Below, piece after piece: positions 45,981 to 56,178 of a stretch of 64,000 nt of DNA. Under the pieces are notes generated by a model. The model saw only the letters and a program-made list of their open reading frames with translations, was not told the origin of the DNA and made no database searches. Position 1 is the first letter of the stretch. Every line of letters starts with the position of its first letter. The position numbers and the translations under genes are program-made. Source of the DNA: Ochlerotatus camptorhynchus (lineage: Eukaryota > Arthropoda > Insecta > Diptera > Culicidae); assembly GCF_037179485.1 (NCBI RefSeq), contig NW_027040849.1, positions 9,934,001 through 9,998,000 of the forward strand, given 5' to 3'.

Positions 45981-46790
45981 TGATAAATCTTTTATTAAAA
46001 ATTGTAATCACAACACATTATTTTTAAAATCCGTTCGATTTTGGCACGAGGCCAAAAAAACGGTTTTGTGGTTTTGTTGCCAAAACCGAACCCCGTGCCA
46101 AAAAACAAACGGGTGCTGTACCTATATTTTAAAACATCCGACTAATATAAAACTTCCCTAAACATATCCATTTACATTTCACCAATCCTCCAGTAAACCC
46201 CTCAAGGCATAAATGCCACCGAATCCCGATAAATCCCAGCTGTTATTGCACACAATGTCTGCATGGAAACAACCATTCATATGGGTCTGATAACGACAGC
46301 CCGATTTATCTGTATTCCTGCCCTGGGTACACATGCATATCATCGCATTATCGCATTATCAAGTCGAAATCCGTTCCCCATTTAGGAAGCCCGAAAGCAG
46401 TAACTCTTTTGAAAATATGATTCATCCCCCCAAACCCTTATCCATTAGTTGGCAACAATCGGTGCAAACGCGGGTCAAGAAACTCTTCAGCAAACCATGT
46501 ACTGTATTTGCCGTGGTGGTTGGAACTGTCAGGAAAGCGAGCTAAAGAAGGCGACTAGCAAGTGAAACCGAGCCGATGGTGTTATCTCCAACCAATGGCT
46601 ACGGACTAGGTCACAATCTAGCTTGATCACAATAGTCGTCGAGCACTCGCTCACTCTCTCGCCCTCTTGGAGCTGTTATCAGTAAACGTGTTTGTCCAGC
46701 GTCTACCGAGTGAACCTTTTTTTTTTTTGTTGTTTTGTCTAAACGGTGCTTTTGTTGTCATGCAAACCGAAGTGACAATAATCTACTCAC
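45981..46790. other. Non-repetitive stretch, possible first intron of a minus-strand gene
   Basis: No transposon signature. If the exon proposed at 46791-46841 is real, this is the start of its intron, beginning with 'gtgagt' on the minus strand at 46790. Contains an open frame at 46333-46545 without recognisable domain. Confidence 0.3.
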
Positions 46791-46841
46791 CTCTGGACCC
46801 AGTTGACCCATGCCGTTGTAAGAGTCCACCATTGAGTACAT
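46791..46841 (-). CDS. Possible first coding exon of a host gene
   Basis: On the minus strand an ATG in context 'catctccatg' opens MYSMVDSYNGMGQLGPE and stops exactly at CCAGAG|GTGAGT, a near-consensus splice donor, leaving phase 0. Upstream, the frame stays open as far as a TGA just above 'ttggaggttcattgc', with no earlier ATG. The leader (up to about 47040-47110) is non-repetitive and A-rich ('acgacagtgaaaacagagcc'), as in insect 5' untranslated regions. The N-terminus MYSM is seen in some SoxB proteins of animals, but four residues prove nothing and no name is given. The rest of the gene would lie at lower coordinates; I found no matching second exon in this window, possibly because the intron is longer than the 46 kb available. 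Confidence 0.3.
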
Positions 46842-48299
46842 GGAGATGACCCAGGTGCAGGAACTCTCGCTTACTAGCTCCCGCCGGACTCCGGAACAGA
46901 CGTCGTTGAACAGCCGCAGGCAATGAACCTCCAATCAAAGGAAAAATTTACGCCTCTTATCCACCAGCTTGCAATCCACGATCATCAGTTGATCCTATCG
47001 CGACAACTTTGTCAACTATCACGATCACGAGTGCACACTTATCATACCGAACCCACGATCGGCTCTGTTTTCACTGTCGTTTTTTTTTATTTTGCTCGCT
47101 CGCGAGCGCACACTTTACGAAAAATTTGATTGTTTTTGTTTTGCACAATTTGCTCGCTGCTCGCTTCTTTATCTTCTTCCTCTTTGGACACTTGAAACAC
47201 TCAATCACCAACGCGGTTCACACTGACGGACTGACTGTGAGCGAATGGCACTCCGGATGACTTGGGAGAAGGTGAGTGCAGTGTGCGATGCGGTGGGTAA
47301 ATTGTTTTCGTCAACTTGCAATAACGAGCACGATCCAACTGCAAAACAACCAGAAATTACACGAAAACACGCAAGAGAATAAAAAAATACGACGAAAGGT
47401 GACCGCCTACGTTTCCGTTGCTCGATAATGCCTGTGGACAGAAATAGAGATAAAGGGGAAATATTTTAATTAGGTTAGATAAACAATTTATTGCGATAGT
47501 AGGCAACAATGGAAGGAAAACTTTTTTTTTGGTTAAATGACCGCATAGATTTCTACGCACGAGAAAAGGAAGCTGTACACCAATAAGAGCACGGTGATCT
47601 TCTCGTACCGTGAAGCTATTTATGGATGATCGGTATATTTGTGTTGATACAGTAGAACCAGTAGAAACAAGCACCGTTTGAAATTGCCGGTTGATTCCTT
47701 ATCGCAATCGCAGAGAAAGGGAATGAGGTGTAAATTTGCTGCAAAGATAAGTACCCTTTGTCTACGATCAGCTTGACTCGGTGTTTGTGATTGACGGCAC
47801 AGATACGTGCGCGCTCCGAACTTATCTAATCGATATTGCTACTCTAATTTGATGATCAATTATATCAATTATCACCGGTGACCTGCATCTGATTTCGTTC
47901 TATTTACGTGTGTTCCGCTGTTAGCTACATTGTTGGTGGATTTATTATCATTTTAAATTAGTTCTACTATGATAATTGAAGCTTGATAAAGGTTATAAGT
48001 GGCAGTAGATGTATCGATAAATTTTCCATTTAATCACTTGACGTATTTTCTGATAAAGATTTTGCCGAAGAAGTTGAACACAAGACATTGATCAAAATGG
48101 ATCAACAGCAAGTTCACAGTATGATCCTCTCTTTTGTTTAGCTGGCGAACCGATTTCACAGTGATAATACAAATAAATCATAAAAAAAACGATTTAAAAT
48201 GACGAATACAATATAATCTGTGACAATATACAAAATTGTGATTTTTTTTTTAATTATGAAAGTCTTTGTAGACTTCAGGGGGTGGGAGTGGTTTAAAAG
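46842..48299. other. Non-repetitive region, possible leader and promoter of the minus-strand exon
   Basis: Moderately G+C-rich, with a 'gctcgctcgcgagcgcac' palindrome near 47093-47110 and poly-T runs. No transposon or array. The part nearest 46842 would be 5' untranslated region if the exon is real; the rest could hold regulatory sequence. Confidence 0.3.
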
Positions 48300-48945
48300 T
48301 ATTGACTACACTAGTTTACAGCATATTTGAACTTTGTACGCTGACGGTCATTTCCCACGTAAAATCGTGCGCTGAATCCAAAAATGTAGTCAGATAGAAA
48401 AAATCTCAGAAGGATAGTTTTGTAGATACAGCTAATAAAAAAGTTTGTTTACTAAAATACAAATAACTCCGGCTATAAAAAAGCTATATCAATTATTGTA
48501 ATGCCAAATTAAAAGTGAGACAACTTGCTTTCGATCAACTAGATACTATTTTCAGTGAGATTAGTGGTGTTGTTGGCACAATCACTGCAAAAAATTGAAT
48601 TTACCTTGCTTAAAAGTTTTGCTGAAATCAATTTTTCTTGGAAAAATGAAAAACATTTTTAAAAAAATAAACAAACTATTAATTAACAACAATTACACTA
48701 ATCTCACTGACAAATAATGTTCAGTTGCTCGAACAAAAATTTCTCACCCTTAACATGGCGATCAGATAATTGATATAGCTTCATTACAGCCGGAGATATT
48801 TGGATTTTAGTAAACAAGCAAATTTTTAGTTTTTAGCTTTATCTAGAAAACTATTCAACTGAGATTTTTTTGATTCAGCGCATGATATACATAAAATTGA
48901 AATTCATTTTTTTACATTTATTTGTAAACTAGTGATATTGGTCTA
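48300..48945. mobile_element. Foldback element with ~280 bp inverted arms
   Basis: Left 'cactagtttac' (48309) pairs with right 'gtaaactagtg' (48924). Inward pairs include 'gcgctgaatcc', 'aaaaatctcag', 'tttactaaaat', 'ctccggct', 'agctatatcaatta' and 'cagtgagattagtg', each with its complement in 48680-48900. The loop is about 90 bp. No transposase and no clear target duplication. Confidence 0.8.
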
Positions 48946-49506
48946 CGTGGATTATGAACGGCCCCTTAGATCGGAAACCCCCATCATGGATTTCAAAATT
49001 CTACACGGTTTTACCGTTCCTAAAATATTCGTTATATAGGGTTTGTGCACTGGCGTAGCTAATGAGGGTGCCTTGAGTGCCTGGCCCCTCCAGATTTTTT
49101 TGAAGATTTGCATAATTTAAATTGTCGGTATAAGAATCTAAAAAAATCTGGAGGGATGGAGCCTGGATCATTCTGGATGAAGCTAGGAACCCCTATTAGC
49201 TACTCCAATGGGCATATGGCATCAATCATTAATTTCCAGCCGCTCATGTAGTTCTCGCTCCGAAAGTAGCCAATTTATAGATTATATAACGGATTTTTTT
49301 TTTAATCGCAAACCACCCTCTTGGATTTAAGAATAAAAAAATTGTCATTATACTACATTGTACTACACGTGTACATCAAACAAATTTACACTACAACAGA
49401 GACCACTCACTACATTACACTTCATATTTGAGCTAACCATTTATCACTCTCTAAGAAGCAAATGAAGAAGAAGTAGCAATGTTACGGAGAAACTTTCGTG
49501 TTTATG
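48946..49506. other. Unannotated stretch
   Basis: No gene recognised. At 49079-49160 'cctccagatttttttgaag' and 'aaaaaaatctggaggga' form a short inverted repeat. Confidence 0.35.
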
Positions 49507-49598
49507 GAAGAAGAAGAAGAAGAAGAAGAAGAAGAAGAAGAAGAAGAAGAAGAAGAAGAAGAAGAAGAAGAAGAAGAAGAAGAAGAAGAAGAAGAAGA
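49507..49598. repeat. (GAA)n microsatellite, about 30 copies
   Basis: An uninterrupted GAA run. The family B SINEs of this window end in GAA triplets, so the run may have grown from a SINE tail, but no SINE body is recognisable beside it. Confidence 0.95.
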
Positions 49599-49673
49599 CG
49601 AGTATGTAATATTTTATTAGTTGGCAATATCACCATCAGATAGCTTTTTAACGTTTAATTGGCACACACTACA

Positions 49674-50123
49674 CGAGCAGGAGAAAATAGCTTATGAATA
49701 CCTAATTCTATTCCTGACACCAAAATTTGGTGTTGATCAGCCGACAAAAGAGATCAAATACCAAAGAATAATACCAAAAAAATAGCATGCAAAATACTTC
49801 CCAAATAACCAAAAATAGTAGGGAATTTGTAACAGTTATGGCTATACGTTCCTATTATAGTGTGGTCCAATTGTGACCTATAGAATTCTCATAGGCCATA
49901 ATTAGAACACACCATAATAGGAACGTCATAACTGGTATACCTACCCTATTTGGATACCAAAAGAATACCGGTGTGGTATAGTTTTGGTATTGCATTTAAT
50001 CAATTTGGTATTGAAATGATATTGTAGGAACATTGTTTTTTTAATATTATTCTTTGGTATTTTACCTTTTATGCCAAGCTAATACATACCAATTTAAGGT
50101 ATCAACATATTTGTTCTTGCTCG
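49674..50123. mobile_element. Foldback element, ~450 bp
   Basis: Termini 'cgagcaggagaaaata' and 'tatttgttcttgctcg' are complementary. Inner pairs are 'taccaaagaataatacc' with 'tattattctttggta' and, at the centre, 'gttcctattatagtgtg' with 'cacaccataataggaac'. No coding frame. Confidence 0.7.
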
Positions 50124-50168
50124 GGTACTGCACCATCTAAATCAGTGCGAGCAATAGGGAAACAGATT

Positions 50169-51682
50169 ACACACTCCCCCCGAAGAACGCGAACTCGGTC
50201 TACAAGAAATCCCTTTAAGTTGGTCTCGAATGATTCCGTTTACGCGAGGGAATCGCATAAATGAAGTATACGTAGCATATGGGAGTTGACCTAATAGGGA
50301 TCAACATGGAATATCTCGCGATCTTGGACATATAGAAGGTTACTGCCTTCGGCAAAGTTGTTCAGTAGATCAAGACCTAAAGGTTGGTGGACAGAAGTTC
50401 GAAATTTTCTCGACTTCTTCATTCAGCAATATCATTTCTATCATTCCTTCGTAATTTTCACCCAGCTACTATTTTTAGTTTGCGTGTAGATAGTTGAAAT
50501 TTATATAACAATCATATTTGGTATAGTTAATTGTAATAATCCACTGAACAACTTTGCCACAGACAACAACTTCCTAGATCGCTAGGATTTCAAGATATCA
50601 CATAAAAAGAAATCACAAATTCAAGCATACTTGCCCCGCTTAGTGAGAAACTTCCGAACTTCTGTCCATCAACGATAAGGTTTTGGTCCACTGACAAACT
50701 TTGCCGAAGACAACAACTTCCTAGATGGCAAGGATTTCAAGATTTCACGTAAAATAGGAAATCATCAATACATTTACACTACCGCCACGTTGTGAGAAAA
50801 TACCAAAATTCTGTCCACCAACCATTAGGTCATGATCCACTGAACAACTTTGCCCAAGGCAGCGATCTTCTAAATGGAAAGGATTTTAAGATATCGACAA
50901 AAACAAGGAAATAACTATTACATGCACACTAGCACCGCGTAGTGAGAAAAGAATTCCAAACTTCTGTCCATCAGCCATGAGGTCTTGATCCACTGAAAAA
51001 CCTTGCCGGAGACAACAATTTCCTAGATGTAAATTATTTCAGGATATGACATAAACAAGGAAATCACAAATTCAAGCACACTAGCACCGCGTAGTGAGGA
51101 AATTTTAAACTTCTGTCCACCAACCATAAGGCCTTGATCCACTGAACAACTTTGCCCAAGACAGCAACTTCCTAGATAGCAAAGATTTCAAGATATCACA
51201 TGAACAAGGAAATCACGAATACATGCATACTAGCACCGCGTAGTGAGATAATTCCGAACTTCTGTACACCAAACATTAGGTCTTAATCTACTGAACAACT
51301 TCGCCCAAGACAGCAACTTCCTAGATGCTAAGGAAATCACAAATTCAAGCACACTAGCACCGCGTAGTGAGAAAACGCCGAACTTCTGTCCACCAACTCT
51401 TGATCCACTGAAAAACTTTGCCGAAGAAAGCAACTTCCTAGATGACAAGAATTTCAAGATATCACAAAAACAAGGGCATCATTAATTCATGCACACTAGC
51501 ACCGCGTAGTGAGAAAATTCCGAACTTCTGTCCAACAACCTTTAGGTCTTAATCCAGTGAACATCTTTACCGAAGACAGTAACCTTCTATATGTCCAGGA
51601 TCGCGAGATATTCCATGTTGGTCCCTATTAGGTCGAATCCAATTTGCTACATGTACTCTTCGGGGGGAGAGTGTAGTTGGAA
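50169..51682. mobile_element. Inverted-repeat element whose interior is a ~150-bp tandem array
   Basis: Left end 'acactccccccgaagaacg' and right end 'actcttcggggggagagtgt' pair. The pairing continues inward over 'gacctaatagggatcaacat', 'ggaatatctcgcgatc', 'ggacatatagaaggttactg' and 'cttcggcaaagttgttcag' on the left, each with its complement in 51540-51660. Between the arms lie about seven tandem units. The left arm runs into a unit oriented opposite to the array. No transposase. This is a complete-looking element with mirror ends and satellite-like contents. Confidence 0.85.
50500..51540. repeat. Seven tandem ~150-bp units (satellite S, reverse orientation)
   Basis: The word 'tagtgag' (once 'tgtgag') occurs at 50641, 50791, 50940, 51092, 51241, 51365 and 51507, giving spacings of 150, 149, 152, 149, 124 and 142. 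Each unit reads 'gatccactgaacaactttgc', 'cttcctagat', 'aaggatttcaagatatcac', 'actagcaccgcgtagtgag' and 'gaacttctgtccaccaac'. The complement of this order is the order in the 19.4 kb array (satellite S). Confidence 0.9.
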
Positions 51683-51859
51683 AACAGTGAATCCATTCAT
51701 CCCCGTGTGCTAGATAGCTTCAAAAAGCTCCAATTCTATGGAGTTTGACAATTGAACTGTACCCGCCATCTATATTGTGCTTACTGTGAATTTTCACTGT
51801 ACATAGTGGTACAATCAGTGGAAACGTGATCGTATTAGATTATTCCAAAACCGTTTGAC
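51683..51859. other. Spacer
   Basis: Nothing recognised between the inverted-repeat element and the hairpin MITE. Confidence 0.3.
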
Positions 51860-51863
51860 TTAA

Positions 51864-52058
51864 GGTGATACTCTAAGGAAGCCTTAGCGTGAAACTTTAA
51901 AGGCACAAATGTCAGATTCCACAAAACATACAAATTTGAAATTGCTACTCCTTGTTTGCTGTGCTACTACAGAGTAGCAATTTCAAATTTGTATGTTTTG
52001 TGGAAGCTGACATTTGTGCCTTATAAGTTTCACGCTAAGGCTTCCTTAGAGTATCACC
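51864..52058. mobile_element. 195 bp hairpin MITE flanked by TTAA
   Basis: Arms of about 87 bp are near-perfect complements, from 'ggtgatactctaaggaagcc' inward to 'caaatttgaaattgctactc', with a ~20 bp loop. TTAA lies at 51860-51863 and 52059-52062. A TTAA target is typical of piggyBac-type transposases, which probably mobilised it; this is inference as no coding copy is here. Confidence 0.88.
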
Positions 52059-52167
52059 TTAAGGTGAAAAATAATGTCTACGAAGAAGTTTCTAAACATG
52101 TTAAAAAGCCGCGCACAATGCACAGTGGGCCAGGACTTAAATCTAGCAGGAGAAACAATGAATCCTG

Positions 52168-55007
52168 ATGAATGTGGATACATTAGTGTGCAACTTTAAT
52201 TTTCAGTCGTGTGATTTTGGTCGTTTGGATGACGTGCTCTCAAACATCGAATGGGATGCTCTACTGCGACGGGAATCATTGTACGAGTCTGTATCAGCTT
52301 TCTATGATAAACTTTACGAAGTTCTTAGTGACCAAGTACCTCAAAAGAGACAACTAGCTTCTTCAGTCTACAACAAGCCATGGTGGACTAGACTGATGCA
52401 AAATTTGACTTTTTCGCTCCACAATACTTAAACGATTCCAAATCGGATCCTGACTAACCTCTCAAAATTTGAACCCATTTGGTGAGAAACTGAGATGGCA
52501 CAAACCATTTGAAGTTTGTATGGGAATTACTATGGCAAAACCAAGATTTTTGTTCATGTCTATCTAATAATTCACCATATCGGTCTGCTTCCAAAGCTTT
52601 CAACTGTACTTGTAGGAAATTTTCCCAGCTACAACTTTGCTCAAGACCACTTTTTGATTAAATGCAAGGATCGAAAGTTATCAATGGTTCAATGCGCTGA
52701 TGTCTTATGATCATGCTCAATCAACTGCTCAGCAGGTAACATTGGTGTTTCTGGGGCGTTGAATAGGACACAAAAATCATGGCTACTATGTCACACTGCA
52801 AAATACAGTGTTGCCTACAGAGCAGCTGCTTGATCATGTCATAAGTTTATCAATCTCTTAAATAAATAATAACTTTTTCCTGTCTCGTTTTTATAAACGA
52901 TCTTCAGCAAAGTTGTAGCTGAGAAAATTTTCTTTAAGAATAGCTATCGAACCGTTTCGCAGCTCAATATGGAAAAAGACTAGAAAGCAATGAACAAAAA
53001 GTTGAGATTTCCCATAGTAATTAACATGCAAACTTCAAATGGCTTGTGCGAAGTCTGTTTACAACCAAATGAGTTGTAACTTTGGGAGGTTAATCAGGAC
53101 CCGATTTGAAACCATTTAAGCACTGTGGAGCGAAAAAGTCAAATTTTGCATCAGTCTAATGGTGGACCTCTGAACTACGTCATCTACGAAACGTCCTCAG
53201 AAAAGCACGCAGCCGTTTCTTTCTGATGAAGTCCGATAGTGAGCGGAATAACCTTCAGGAAGTGGAAACAACGTACAAGGCACTTCTCTTTTCCACGTAT
53301 GAAAGTTACATGGCTAAGATTCAATCGGATGTCCAGCAAAATCCTTCATGTTTCTGGAATTTTGTCAGAAGCCAAAAATCGGCTACTCGCATTCCAACTA
53401 ACGTTAAATACGACGAAACCATCGCTAGCTCTAATTCGGAAGCAGCAAGCCTATTCGCCAAGTTCTTCGAGAGCGTATTTAGCAAATCATCGCCTGTTCC
53501 TCGCTTCAACCGCTTTGCTTATTTTGCTTGTTTTCCGTTGTCGAAGTAGTGAAAGCCATTGAAGAACTCGACGTTGATAAAGGACCTGGAATGGACGGTA
53601 TACCACCCACCGCACTTGCATCTCCCATAACATCTCTATTCAACCGTTCGCTGCATGACAGGATGTTCCCAGTGGCTTGGAAATCAGCTTCTATCATTCC
53701 AATCTACAAATCCGGCAACTGTAATCGAGTCACGAACTATCGAGGTGTTTCTGTCTTGTGTTGCTTGAGTAAAATTTTCGAAGAACTGCTGCATAACGTT
53801 CTGTATAACGCCGTATCTTCATTAATCTCCGGCGGCCAACATGGTTTCATGAAACAACGCTCCACGACTACAAATCTGATGTGTTACGTCAGCACCTTGT
53901 CTCGCGAAGTTGAACATGGACAACAAGTTGATTCGATTTATATAGATTTCGCCAAGGCCTTCGACACTGTACCACATATCTTGGTCATAGACAAAATGGT
54001 ACACATGGGGTTTCCGGAATGGATAACGCAGTGGTTGTTCTCGTACCTGTCGGACAGAACCGGTTGTGTTGTAGTGAATGCGGCACAATCCTAGCCGTTC
54101 AACATCACGTCCGGTGTAGCCCAAGGAAGCGTTCTTCAATATCTTCGTAAATGACGTTTGTATGGTGCTCTCTTCTTTTAACCTTTCTTTTGCCGACGAC
54201 TTGAAGATTTATCGTGTCATCACTTCTTCAGAAGACTGCATTGCGTTGCAAGAGGACATAAACGTTATGCACGTTTGGTGTAGCGATAATGGAATGCGCG
54301 TGGACAGGGACAAATGCAAAGTTATTTCGTTTACGCGACGCACCAGGCCCATTGTCCATCAATTTAAAATGGAATCCGTCATACTGGAGCGAGTTCTATC
54401 GATTTGTGATCTGGGCGTTACTATTGACTCAAAATTGAAGTTTAACGAACATGTAGCTATTATAAGCGCCAAAACATTTTCTGCACTCGGATTTATTCGT
54501 CGACATGCTTCAGATTTTACTGATGTGTACGCCATCAAAACGTTATATTTTTCGTTAGTGCGAAGTATCCTGGAGTATGCTGCTCCTGTATGGACACCAT
54601 TCTACGCGACGCAGATCTTAGCAATTGAGCGTGTGCAGAAGAAATTCATACGATTCGCTCTACGCCAGCTTCCCTGGAATGACCCAGTAAATCTTCCTTC
54701 TTACCCCGACCGATGCCGATTGATCAACTTAGAAAGTCTATCATCGAGGCGAATTAAAATGCAGCGTATGTTCGTGTTTGATGTCATCACAGGAGGTATT
54801 GACTGTCCTGCACTTCTTGAGCAGATACCGATCAACATTCCTCCACGTCGCTTCCGAAGTTCACCTCTACTGGCAATTCCGTACCACAGGACGAACTATG
54901 GGCATCACAATCCACTTGATTCGTGTCTCCGGGCTTTTAATGAAGTTGACGACAAATTCGATTTTAACATGTCCAAAACTGTATTTTCATATAGGATTAG
55001 GAATTAA
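52168..55007 (+). pseudogene. Reverse transcriptase pseudogene of RT2
   Basis: 52168-52390: VCNFNFQSCDFGRLDDVL and the conserved YNKPWW linker. After the foldback, 53170-53520: a frame with ERNNLQEVETTYKALL and FWNFVRSQKSATRIP. A frameshift near 53520 leads into 53528-54094: KGPGMDGIPPTALA, NYRGVSVLCCLSKIFEELL, QHGFMKQRSTTTNL, YIDFAKAFDTVPH, then a stop followed by ITSGVAQGSV. A deletion removes the part between that motif and the catalytic motif. 54162-55007 gives LSFADDLKIYRV (catalytic FADD), DLGVTIDSKLKF, SILEYAAPVW and a C-terminus ending in a normal stop. The last piece is 281 codons long without a break. Confidence 0.88.
52389..53158. mobile_element. 770 bp foldback element with 9-bp target duplication
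   Basis: Ends are tagactgatgcaaaatttg and its exact complement; the arms (52389-52685 and 52868-53158) stay similar for ~290 bp. Flanks are identical atggtggac at 52380-52388 and 53159-53167, and removing the element restores the reverse transcriptase linker codons for WW. A 9-bp duplication with long inverted arms is the usual picture for Mutator-like (MULE) elements, but no transposase is present, so that link is a hypothesis. Confidence 0.92.
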
Positions 55008-55122
55008 GTCTAGAAAATAGTATTAAGTAGTTCAGTCTGTGCGCCTTAGTCGAAGGTGGTGATCGTAAATAAATAAATAAATAAACAATAATAACGCTCT
55101 GCGATTGCATCCAATTGAGTTG

Positions 55123-55612
55123 ACGTCCTCAGTGAAGTTTCTTGGATTAACTAACACTACAATTGTGTTCAAGTTTTGGCCGCAAAGATGGCGCAGCGAT
55201 ACAAAAAAATTTATTTCGATAGATAGAGGTTTACTGTCTTAGGCAAAGTAGAACGAAACATTTTATGAAAAATTTCCGAAGACATAAAACCTATACAACT
55301 TTCAACAACTGATATATTCTAAGTTTTTTTTTTAATTAGCCTGTGTAAAAACGTGAATTTTTAGTATTATATTTTGAACAATCGTTCAAAAGAATATTTT
55401 CATCATTTTTTCTCGATCGGTACTGATCAATCCAATCTTTTCCTGACCAATGCTATTATTTTTAGAGTACTGAAAAATATAATATATCACTTAAAATTTG
55501 AAAAAAAATACTTGATTTTTTGAATGAATGTTCTAAAAAATGCGTATGAACGCGTAAACGCAAAATGTCATCAATTATTCAAAATTTACATCAAATAGAC
55601 ACCCCTCACCAT
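55123..55612. other. Unannotated AT-rich stretch
   Basis: No gene or repeat recognised. Confidence 0.3.
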
Positions 55613-55826
55613 CCCTCTCCAAAGGGGGAGTTTGGTAAAGAGAGATGAAAAAACCGATTTGTACCTTCCTTAAAAGTTGTCCTAGCTCGCTATTCTAATA
55701 GCTATATGCAATCTTCACACTGCCGTACTCTAACGGAACTATCAACTCTATGCTTTCATCTACTCCATCTATCGTATAAAAATTACCACTACAGTCTGTT
55801 ATTTGAAATTAGCATCTTCAACTATC
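55613..55826 (+). repeat. Short interspersed repeat E (copy E2)
   Basis: Uninterrupted copy, from 'ccctctccaaagggggag' through 'tttggtaaagagagatga' and 'cacactgccgtactctaacg' to 'tagcatcttcaactatc'. It provides the empty site for the foldback in E1. Confidence 0.85.
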
Positions 55827-56178
55827 AAATACACGTTAATTCCTCGAAATATCTCAGAGGTATATTAAGATGTATTTGACATATTTGAATTTGAATCAAG
55901 CAATATATTTTATTAAAATGAATGCAGCCCATCTGAATTGAGGTTACCAACAACTGTGTTAAATTTGATTTAATTTGGCTATGATCTGCATTTGTGGGAG
56001 ATCTTTAAAATTTGTTTATGGAAAACGAACTACCGTATGCGTGATAATGTTTGCACCATCGTACAAATAAGGTTCCCGTTTCATCTGTGCATACAATGCC
56101 TTGGTTTTCTTTGCATGCACGTAACCTATAGCTCATACCGGCTGTGTATAAAAGAAAATGATTTACTTAGTTTGACAG
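55827..56178. other. Unannotated stretch
   Basis: Presumably the 5' part of the DD37D element or its flank; the start of the transposase is not recognisable here. Confidence 0.3.

Larger units (their letters stand above)
52165..55085 (+). mobile_element. Decayed non-LTR retrotransposon RT2, interrupted by a foldback
   Basis: Starts within the end of the endonuclease/linker region, is split at 52389-53158 by a foldback, continues through the polymerase and C-terminal domain, and ends in a short 3' UTR with AAATAAATAAATAAATAAAC (about 55064-55085). Same general group as RT1 and RT3 and with the same tail type. ORF1 and most of the endonuclease are missing. Confidence 0.88.

Noticed and set aside
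46791..46841. Naming the possible exon as a SoxB gene
   Set aside because: Only the first four residues (MYSM) resemble some SoxB proteins; no HMG box or further exon is visible.
50500..51540. CRISPR-like array (regularly spaced repeats)
   Set aside because: The whole ~150-bp unit repeats, with no unique spacers, in a eukaryotic repeat-rich context; it is a tandem satellite.
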